From: an uncultured archaeon
Lineage (GTDB): Archaea > Halobacteriota > Methanosarcinia > Methanotrichales > Methanotrichaceae
Assembly: GCA_902385025.1 (NCBI GenBank)
Contig: CABMDX010000322.1
Location: 1 to 5,666, forward strand
Direction: 5' to 3'
Length of the DNA stretch: 5,666 bases
Part shown: positions 1 through 4,639 of the stretch, in pieces
How the letters are laid out: every line of letters begins with the position of its first letter
How positions within the stretch are numbered: the first letter of the stretch is position 1
Notes under the pieces: model-generated
The model's database searches: none
The model's input: the letters and a program-made list of their open reading frames with translations, nothing else
What the model was told of the DNA's origin: nothing
Position numbers and translations under genes: made by a program

Positions 1-143
1 ATGGCTACAGGTATCATATCCAGCCATTCGATGAACCACCAGGGAAGCTTCCTCTGGGAAAGGAAAAACAGTGGAAGCCAGCGCGGAATATAGGTAACAA
101 GTGCCATGCCGGCGATCAGAAGAAGATAATCCATACTAAGCAT
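1..143 (-). CDS. azlD: AzlD-type branched-chain amino acid exporter small subunit (partial, 3' end missing)
   Basis: Only the first 47 codons are inside the window; the gene runs off the left edge. The translation begins MLSMDYLLLIAG and continues with the segment VTYIPRWLPLFFLSQRKLP (residues 16-34) followed by WFIEWLDMIPVA. A hydrophobic first helix, then a YIPR-W-LP element, then a conserved W-LD-IPVA segment is the usual N-terminal pattern of the AzlD family of about 100-residue membrane proteins. Family knowledge: AzlD pairs with AzlC in the inner membrane to export branched-chain amino acids or their toxic analogues. The ATG at 143-141 overlaps the azlC stop (138-136) by 8 nt and has a purine-rich GGAGAGGGG 9 nt upstream, so I prefer it over the second in-frame ATG at 134-132, which lies just past the azlC stop. 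The overlap implies translational coupling and equal expression of the two subunits. The substrate cannot be read from the sequence. Confidence 0.85.
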   Translation of the reverse strand, partial: MLSMDYLLLIAGMALVTYIPRWLPLFFLSQRKLPWWFIEWLDMIPVA

Positions 144-840
144 GCAATCCGACCCCTCTCCAGGCATATCTCTTCAGAGCAAAACCCCCCGTAGCACCAA
201 GGAGCGATGCTATGATCACGAGGACATTTCCCGGCACAACATAGGAGAGAGCAACAGCAAAAGCAACCGAGATTATGGCAGTCAAGACATATTGCCGTCC
301 CCGAAGCTGAAACGTCAGCAAGCAGAGGAACATCGCGCTCAGAGCATAATCGATTCCGAAGCTTCCCGCAGAGATAAACCGCCCGCCATAGCCTCCCAGA
401 ATTGTGCTCGCTATCCAGGCAAGATTTGCCATTTGGTTGACAGCCAGGGCTTGATAGCGATGCCATGGCCCTTCCTTGAATTTGGCCATATTGACTGCGA
501 AGCTTTCGTCAGTGACGCCATAAGCAAAGGCTGATACAAACCATCGATTGGCTCCATGCAAATGGACTGCCAGGGATGAACTCATCAGCACGTGTCTCAA
601 ATTGACGACAAGAGTGGTCAGAATTATAGAGATCGGCCCGGCTCCGGTGCCGAGCATTGCCACTGCGATGAACTGGGAGCTTCCTGCATACACCAGAACC
701 GACATGAGCGCAATATCCACAAAATCCAATCCAGCCTTTTGTGCAAGGACTCCGAAGGCAAAACCCAAAGGAAAGTAGCCCACGCAGATGGGCCATGAGA
801 CTTTTATACTTTTTAATCCCAGCAAAGAGCTCAATTTCAC
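136..840 (-). CDS. azlC: AzlC-type branched-chain amino acid exporter large subunit
   Basis: Integral membrane permease of the AzlC family (about 234 residues, normal length), which with AzlD forms a branched-chain amino acid exporter. Numbering from the GTG at 840: a first helix with GYFPLGFAFGVLA (residues 21-33), the family signature VYAGSSQF (50-57), TTLVVNLRHVLMSSSLA (75-91) and the YGVTDESFAVN loop (107-117), then several hydrophobic helices (about 135-150, 165-177, 183-202, 204-220) and a basic C-terminus. Start choice: the frame is open back to a stop at 867-865 and offers TTG (855), GTG (852) and GTG (840). GTG 840 has GGTGG at 853-849 with 8 nt spacing, so it is preferred; the TTG start would give 239 residues. 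The stop overlaps azlD. The methyltransferase gene ends 38 nt upstream on the same strand, so the three may be one transcript, although a TATA-like stretch in the gap could give azlCD its own promoter. Confidence 0.93.
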   Translation of the reverse strand: MKLSSLLGLKSIKVSWPICVGYFPLGFAFGVLAQKAGLDFVDIALMSVLVYAGSSQFIAVAMLGTGAGPISIILTTLVVNLRHVLMSSSLAVHLHGANRWFVSAFAYGVTDESFAVNMAKFKEGPWHRYQALAVNQMANLAWIASTILGGYGGRFISAGSFGIDYALSAMFLCLLTFQLRGRQYVLTAIISVAFAVALSYVVPGNVLVIIASLLGATGGFALKRYAWRGVGLHA

Positions 841-848
841 GATTGATT

Positions 849-853
849 CCACC
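849..853 (-). promoter_or_regulatory. Shine-Dalgarno that favours the GTG start of azlC
   Basis: Read on the minus strand, GGTGG sits 8 nt before the GTG at 840-838. The earlier candidates TTG (855) and GTG (852) have only A/T-rich sequence in front of them (TAAAAATAATTTTTCGAA), with no purine-rich element at a usable distance. This is the reason for the shorter azlC start. Confidence 0.5.
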
Positions 854-864
854 AATTCGAAAAA

Positions 865-875
865 TTATTTTTATA
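865..875 (-). promoter_or_regulatory. Possible archaeal TATA box upstream of azlC
   Basis: The minus strand reads TATAAAAATAA here, in the gap between the methyltransferase stop and azlC. Archaeal TATA boxes lie about 25 nt before the transcription start, which would place the start near 845, just before the GTG at 840. That would remove part of the proposed Shine-Dalgarno, so either the azlC transcript is nearly leaderless or this A/T stretch is not a promoter and the gene is read from upstream. The match is by composition only. Confidence 0.25.
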
Positions 876-878
876 GGA

Positions 879-1577
879 TCATATTTTTGTGCATAGGTAT
901 AGCCCGAAGAATCCAGATCTCTTCTCTTCCCTGTTGATCTCGAACCCCGCCCTCTCGATCAAGCCCCGCATAATCCAATCCATAGTGGAATACTCCTTTC
1001 GCACATGATCGCAGATGCTGCCAGCAAAGCTCGGGCCCGCCCTCTCAGTCGCTTTGGCGATGAATTCCTCAAAGAAATCTCTGTGCAACCTTGGGTTGAA
1101 GGAGTAGACCACATCCCTCAAGCAAAGCTTTCCACCGCTATGAAGCATATCTGCTATGCGAAGCAAGGCAATCTGCTTCCAGAAATCTGGCAGATGATGC
1201 AGTGCGATCTGGCTCACCACAGCGTCCAGTGGATGGCCCTGGTGGCCGTAGCTCAGGAAACCGCCCTTCAGGAACTCCACGTTGGCCACGCCTCGCGCCT
1301 GGGCCTTCTTTTTGGCATACTTGAGCATCCCTTCCGAGAGGTCCACTGCATAGACCCGTGCACATTTTGGCGCCGCGGCGAGGGCGAACTCGCCAGTGCC
1401 CGTCCCGATCTCCAGGACGGTCTGCCCGGGCTGCAGCTCCAGGAATGCCAGGATTTCGCCGATCTCGCCCTGGATGTCTCGATACTTTTGCATATTGCGG
1501 TCGTAGATCTCTGCCAGGGCATCGAAATCTGCGCCGGGGTGGTCGGGCTCGTGGTACTGCCAGGTGGGAATGGGCAT
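879..1577 (-). CDS. Class I SAM-dependent methyltransferase, substrate unknown
   Basis: A 232-residue cytosolic protein with a complete class I (Rossmann-fold) methyltransferase core. Motif I, the SAM-binding glycine loop, is VLEIGTGTGEFAL at residues 54-66. The acidic end of beta-2 is VYAVDLSEGML (75-85), where D79 should contact the SAM ribose. The motif before beta-4 is LDAVVSQIALHHLPD (117-131), whose HHLPD is typical of UbiE/Methyltransf_11 and _25 relatives. MLHSGGKLCLRDVVY (144-158) corresponds to motif III. The C-terminal part (about 160-232) is a substrate-cap region ending in a GFFGLYLCTK strand and gives no substrate identity. The ATG at 1577 is preceded by AGGAG (1594-1590) at a slightly long spacing of 12 nt, and the stop is TGA. 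It lies upstream of azlCD on the same strand and is divergent from the KaiC/glycosyltransferase operon. Small-molecule methylation is the default guess; a role linked to azlCD is not shown. Confidence 0.9.
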   Translation of the reverse strand: MPIPTWQYHEPDHPGADFDALAEIYDRNMQKYRDIQGEIGEILAFLELQPGQTVLEIGTGTGEFALAAAPKCARVYAVDLSEGMLKYAKKKAQARGVANVEFLKGGFLSYGHQGHPLDAVVSQIALHHLPDFWKQIALLRIADMLHSGGKLCLRDVVYSFNPRLHRDFFEEFIAKATERAGPSFAGSICDHVRKEYSTMDWIMRGLIERAGFEINREEKRSGFFGLYLCTKI

Positions 1578-1644
1578 TTTTTCTCGGGACTCCTATTTTA
1601 TTTGAGAGAATTATCGGTGACAGACTGATTTTTCTTTGGCGTGC

Positions 1645-1664
1645 TTATAGCAATAAATTCTTTC
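1645..1664 (-). promoter_or_regulatory. Possible BRE/TATA promoter for the methyltransferase
   Basis: On the minus strand a purine-rich GAAAGAA runs into TTTATTGCTATAA, resembling an archaeal BRE plus TATA element. A start about 25 nt downstream would give a leader of roughly 45 nt containing the AGGAG site at 1594-1590. It is the best promoter-like stretch upstream of this gene, but similarity to a consensus is the only evidence. Confidence 0.3.
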
Positions 1665-1914
1665 CGATCAAAAAGAGGGCCAGCCCTGATTAAATCCGAA
1701 ATTGCTCGAATATCTTCTACAAATACGAGAACAAGAGTTGTCTTTCTGGATGGCGTCCTCTGGCCAAAGAGGAAGCTTGACTTTGCATAGTTTGATGATT
1801 ACCGGGACCGATGAGAAGTATTCCGTTAAATCCCATGATGCAGTGAATTTTCCTAAAAGCAGGCAGGAGTTGGTTTCAGTTCCAAAAAATGTGAGGCGGC
1901 TTTGGTAGGTTTTC

Positions 1915-1962
1915 ATGCGGGCTCTATTCAGCCTTCTGGACTCGCCCCTTAGCAGCCCGCAT
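1915..1962. repeat. Perfect 9-bp inverted repeat with 30-nt spacer
   Basis: ATGCGGGCT at 1915-1923 is the exact reverse complement of AGCCCGCAT at 1954-1962. The pairing stops at both ends of each arm. As RNA it would be a GC-rich 9-bp stem with a long 30-nt loop, and as DNA two half-sites about four helical turns apart. There is no T-tract after the second arm, so a terminator is unlikely. It lies about 140 bp before the KaiC-like gene, where an operator or leader structure would be possible. Confidence 0.45.
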
Positions 1963-1984
1963 CCACAAGGATTTGGCCTCCATC

Positions 1985-2101
1985 ATGTGGCGGATGCTTA
2001 CCGCAGCAGAAGAAGTATCACCGAAAGACCTAACTACTTTCGTCAAGAAAATAGCTATGAGTAAACGCAAAAATCATGGCGAAAGTCGAGGGAGCGGTTA
2101 G
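1985..2101 (+). CDS. Possible small ORF just upstream of the KaiC-like gene
   Basis: An ATG at 1985 opens 38 codons (MWRMLTAAEEVSPKDLTTF, then a lysine-rich tail KKIAMSKRKN and GESRGSG) and stops with TAG 2 nt before the TTG of the KaiC-like gene. Upstream the same frame stays open to a TGA at 1892-1894 and reads protein-like (TRPLAARIHKDLASI), so the ATG may not be the true beginning. The close abutment to the next start would allow coupling, but there is no clear Shine-Dalgarno and I recognise no family. It may equally be the 3' end of a broken gene or chance. Helix-forming residues followed by a basic tail are all that can be seen. Confidence 0.25.
   Translation: MWRMLTAAEEVSPKDLTTFVKKIAMSKRKNHGESRGSG
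2088..2094 (+). promoter_or_regulatory. Shine-Dalgarno that supports the TTG start of the KaiC-like gene
   Basis: GAGGGAG lies 9 nt before the TTG at 2104. The frame upstream is open only back to a TAA at 2062-2064 and contains no ATG or GTG, while the KaiC-family N-terminal motif (SGIPGFDELVDGGF) begins about 12 residues after the TTG. Site and homology pattern therefore agree on an unusual TTG start. Confidence 0.65.
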
Positions 2102-2103
2102 AG

Positions 2104-2832
2104 TTGGCAGTAAAGAGCAACATATTTCCCAGGGCCAAATCGGGCATACCTGGATTTGATGAATTGGTCGATGGCGGTTTTCACAAGGGGACAGTCAATA
2201 CCATAACCGGGTCCTCCGGTACCGGCAAAACCGTCTTCGCCAGCCAGTTCATTTCGTATGGCATCAAGAACGGGGAGAAGGGAATGATCATAACTCCCTC
2301 GGAGAGCGCAGAATACCTGCGAAGGGAAATGATGTCCTCTTTTGGCTGGGACTTCTCCCAGCTCGAAAAGGAGGGGATGCTGAGCATAGTCGATGTCACG
2401 GACCCTGTGCTGCGCCTGCAAAAGAGCATCGATGTCGATCCGGTGGAGTTTCTCATCAATTTCCGCAAGCTCGTGGAAAGAAAGCTCTCTGAGGTAAAGC
2501 CCTCCAGGCTCTTCATCGACGACCTGACAGCCTTCTTCATGGCTGTGGAGGCACCCTTCAAAGTCCGGTCCCTGACCGACGACCTCTTTGGCTGCATCCG
2601 CACAAGCGGCGTCACAACAGTCATCACCCTCGGAACTGCCTTTGCCACCAACCAGTTCCTTGAATACGGCGCAGACTCCGCCACCATGCTCATGAGGGAG
2701 AAGATCGGAAACACGCTCATTCGTTCAATTTTTATAATGAAGATGCGCGGCTCAAAGATCGCCAATAGCATCCGGGTGCTGGACATATCCGACGAGGGCA
2801 TGGCCGTATCTTCCCTATCACCATATCCATGA
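2104..2832 (+). CDS. Single-domain KaiC-like RecA-fold ATPase
   Basis: A 242-residue protein with one KaiC/RadA-type P-loop domain, the form common in archaea; true clock KaiC has two domains and about 520 residues. The N-terminal SGIPGFDELVDGGFHKG (residues 13-29) is the family entry motif. Walker A is GSSGTGKT (36-43) and Walker B is RLFIDD (135-140). Helix/strand elements such as FGWDFSQLEKEGMLSIVD (80-97) match the family, as does the C-terminal KMRGSKIANSIRVLDISDEGMAV (213-235). The usual Glu-Glu pair after beta-3 reads S66-E67 here (TPSESAE), so the first, normally general-base, glutamate is missing. Expected role: a cytosolic nucleotide-binding, probably hexameric, regulatory ATPase; no kaiA or kaiB is nearby. 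It is the first clear gene of an operon with two glycogen-synthase-type enzymes (7 nt to the next start), suggesting a regulatory or energy-sensing link to polyglucose synthesis, which is inference. The start is TTG. Confidence 0.92.
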   Translation: MAVKSNIFPRAKSGIPGFDELVDGGFHKGTVNTITGSSGTGKTVFASQFISYGIKNGEKGMIITPSESAEYLRREMMSSFGWDFSQLEKEGMLSIVDVTDPVLRLQKSIDVDPVEFLINFRKLVERKLSEVKPSRLFIDDLTAFFMAVEAPFKVRSLTDDLFGCIRTSGVTTVITLGTAFATNQFLEYGADSATMLMREKIGNTLIRSIFIMKMRGSKIANSIRVLDISDEGMAVSSLSPYP

Positions 2833-2834
2833 GG
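2831..2834 (+). promoter_or_regulatory. Shine-Dalgarno overlapping the KaiC-like stop codon
   Basis: GAGG shares two bases with the TGA at 2830-2832 and lies 5 nt before the ATG at 2840. A ribosome finishing the KaiC-like protein would cover this site, so translation of the downstream glycosyltransferase is probably coupled to it. Confidence 0.6.
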
Positions 2835-2839
2835 CGCAA

Positions 2840-4624
2840 ATGATCGAAAGATGGATTGCTCTGGCCGGTGAAGAGGCAGGTCCTGTCTCGAATAAAATGG
2901 GCGGCATCTGGAATGTGATCGATGCCGAGGCCACGGAGATGGCAAAGCTTGTGGCCAGGAAAAAGATTGCAGATGACATTCGGATTCTTGTTCTGGGACC
3001 CAATTATCCCACTTCAGGCATGGACTGGAATGCGGGCAAGAACCGCATCACTGACCTCTCGGCCTTTGATAAGCTGAACTCCAGCCCGGAGCTGGACCGC
3101 GCCCTCTTGGATTTAAAGGCCCTGGGCATCGAGAGCGTCACTGGCCAGCGAGTGGTAGACGGCATTCCCATCGGTTATGTGCTCTTTCAAACCAACTACT
3201 ATCAGTCTCATATGGTGCGCTGGATGGGTCAGGAAATGACCCGGAACAATGCCGTCAAAACAGAGGCCTTCAATCTATTGGGACTCGACTCCATGCATTT
3301 TGAAAGAACCAACTATGGCCGGGAGTATAACCACTACCTCAACCTGTCATACGCCATCTCAGAGCTGGTGCGCTTCCTCTCCAGGGCCCGTGACGAAGAG
3401 GCAAGCAAATACACAGACAAAGCAGTCTCCGAGTTCGCCAAGTCTCTGATGCCCAAGGTCAGGGTTTCATTGCACTGCCACGAATTCGGGGTATTCTATG
3501 CTGCAGCTCGCCTCAAGAAGCTCGGCGTACCTGTGCGCACGGTTTGCACTCTGCATGCAACAGTTCCTGGACGAACTGCGGGCTTTCGCTCAATTCAAAA
3601 GATCGCTAAAAATGACTCGCAGATGGAGCCCGGCACTCCTTTGGGCTTCGCCACGCTGGAGGCTCTGGCCCGCTATTCTGATGCAGTGACCTTCGTAGGG
3701 GACTCGACCATGAAAGAGGCCATGCTCTTTCACCGCCTCAAGGGCATTGTCATCAGAAATGGCATAGACGCAGATTCCGAGGACATCGACTGGGATAAGA
3801 AAAATCTTTGCAGGGCTAAAATTCAGAAGTTCCTGGCAGACAACCTCTACAAGTTCTGCGATGGCAAATGCGTGAACCAGGAGAACATAATTCCCATCTT
3901 CACCATCTCTCGCATAGAGATCGAGAATAAGGGATACCCCGAGCTCCTCGACGCCCTGGTCATGCAAGATCACCTTCTCAAACACAGGCTAATGGGCCAG
4001 CGCCATGCTGAGGAGACAAGGGTCGTATGCTTCCTGATCGCTTCCCACGGGCCTAAAGACAAAGAAAAGCTGCCCGAAGGCTTCCCTGTCAATCTTACTC
4101 CCGAGGTTTTGGTGGGCGACGAGATCCGCCTGGAGAATATGATCACGGAACGCGGTTTGAGCGGCAGGGAGCTGATCTCAGGCAAGAGAATGGTCGCAGC
4201 TATGCTTTATCCTCAGTGGCTCGGTCCGAACGACGGGGGCCTCGGCATGCGCACGGATGAGATTATGGCAGGATGCGTAGCCGGAATATTTCCATCCCAG
4301 TATGAGCCCTTCCTGCTCACCGCCCTGGAAGCCGGAAAGGAGGGCACGCCCAATATCGTCAGCCGCTCGGCAGGCTACAGCGACGCGCTCAAGAAGGTCA
4401 AGAGACGCGTGCCCGGCATGGGTGGCGTGGTGATAGTGGATAATCTGGAGGCACAGTCCCAGGAGACAGTGCTGGACTATGCCCTGGCCCTCGACTACTT
4501 CACCTGGACATATCTGGAGGATGAAGTAAAATATCGGCTGCTCTGCGAGGAGTCCTTCTCCCTGGCCAAGCAGTTCAGTTGGACTGAGCCCGTCCTCGAA
4601 TATTATAAAAATCTTGTACTTTGA
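2840..4624 (+). CDS. GT3-like (eukaryotic-type) glycogen synthase
   Basis: A 594-residue cytosolic GT-B glycosyltransferase resembling animal/fungal glycogen synthase, which extends alpha-1,4-glucan from UDP-glucose. Matches in order: SNKMGGIWNVID (residues 17-28), like the VGGIYTV entry loop; CHEFGVFYAA (213-222); LHATVPGRTAG (238-248), like THATLLGR; VIRNGIDAD (304-312), like PNGLNV; a RAKIQKFLADNLYKF helix (325-339); IFTISRIEIENKG (353-365), like the GRYEFSNKG substrate loop with R358 and K364; AGCVAGIFPSQYEPF (477-491), like GCHLGVFPSYYEPW with the catalytic-region E489 and E497. It is shorter than the roughly 700-residue eukaryotic enzymes, lacks their phosphorylated tails, and the C-terminal helix (about 560-590) has few of the arginines that bind glucose-6-phosphate. 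A CDGKC pair (340-344) replaces part of a loop. It lies between a KaiC-like ATPase and a GT4 glucan synthase, with gaps of 7 and 15 nt. Donor (UDP- or ADP-glucose) is not proven; another alpha-glucan or glucosyl product is possible. Confidence 0.88.
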   Translation: MIERWIALAGEEAGPVSNKMGGIWNVIDAEATEMAKLVARKKIADDIRILVLGPNYPTSGMDWNAGKNRITDLSAFDKLNSSPELDRALLDLKALGIESVTGQRVVDGIPIGYVLFQTNYYQSHMVRWMGQEMTRNNAVKTEAFNLLGLDSMHFERTNYGREYNHYLNLSYAISELVRFLSRARDEEASKYTDKAVSEFAKSLMPKVRVSLHCHEFGVFYAAARLKKLGVPVRTVCTLHATVPGRTAGFRSIQKIAKNDSQMEPGTPLGFATLEALARYSDAVTFVGDSTMKEAMLFHRLKGIVIRNGIDADSEDIDWDKKNLCRAKIQKFLADNLYKFCDGKCVNQENIIPIFTISRIEIENKGYPELLDALVMQDHLLKHRLMGQRHAEETRVVCFLIASHGPKDKEKLPEGFPVNLTPEVLVGDEIRLENMITERGLSGRELISGKRMVAAMLYPQWLGPNDGGLGMRTDEIMAGCVAGIFPSQYEPFLLTALEAGKEGTPNIVSRSAGYSDALKKVKRRVPGMGGVVIVDNLEAQSQETVLDYALALDYFTWTYLEDEVKYRLLCEESFSLAKQFSWTEPVLEYYKNLVL

Positions 4625-4630
4625 GGAGGT
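4625..4630 (+). promoter_or_regulatory. Strong Shine-Dalgarno for the GT4 glucan synthase
   Basis: GGAGGT directly follows the TGA (4622-4624) of the GT3-like gene and lies 9 nt before the ATG at 4640. With the stop's own bases it extends to GAGGAGGT, close to a perfect anti-16S match. It is the strongest site in the window and predicts efficient translation of the last visible gene of the operon. Confidence 0.8.
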
Positions 4631-4639
4631 CCAAAAAAG

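Larger units (their letters stand above)
1578..2103. other. Divergent intergenic region without a confident gene
   Basis: This 526-bp gap separates the leftward methyltransferase cluster from the rightward KaiC/glycosyltransferase operon and must hold promoters for both. The methyltransferase end has AT-rich, TATA-like sequence (1645-1664). I found no convincing TATA element within 60 nt of the KaiC start. Open stretches exist on both strands: plus 1702-1908 (68 codons from a TTG), plus 1895-2101 (open frame with an internal ATG at 1985), and minus 1916-1668 (82 codons from an ATG). None has a recognisable domain or a good Shine-Dalgarno. A perfect 9-bp inverted repeat lies at 1915-1962. No tRNA, rRNA, CRISPR array or transposase was seen. 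Confidence 0.6.

Noticed and set aside
142..534. 130-codon open frame on the plus strand
   Set aside because: Antisense to azlC; no Shine-Dalgarno and no recognisable domain.
1005..1628. 207-codon open frame on the plus strand
   Set aside because: Antisense to the methyltransferase, which has all class I motifs; the opposite strand product shows none.
1668..1916. 82-codon minus-strand open frame with ATG in the intergenic region
   Set aside because: No Shine-Dalgarno at a usable distance and no recognisable motif; it competes with similarly long plus-strand frames, so none can be preferred on length.
2022..2042. CGAAAG/CTTTCG 6-bp hairpin with 9-nt loop
   Set aside because: Too short to mean anything alone; six-base inverted repeats are expected by chance in a region this size, and no T-tract follows.
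2076..2159. ATG at 2076 opening a 27-codon frame across the KaiC-like start
   Set aside because: It is out of frame with the KaiC-like gene, ends quickly, and the well-spaced GAGGGAG before the TTG at 2104 fits the in-frame gene instead.
2104..2832. Circadian clock KaiC
   Set aside because: Only one RecA-like domain of 242 residues, no visible kaiA or kaiB, and one of the catalytic glutamates is missing; a true clock protein is not supported.
2181..2945. 254-codon open frame on the minus strand
   Set aside because: It lies almost wholly antisense to the KaiC-like gene, whose translation has clear family motifs; the antisense product is low-complexity Ser/Arg/Pro-rich with no domain.
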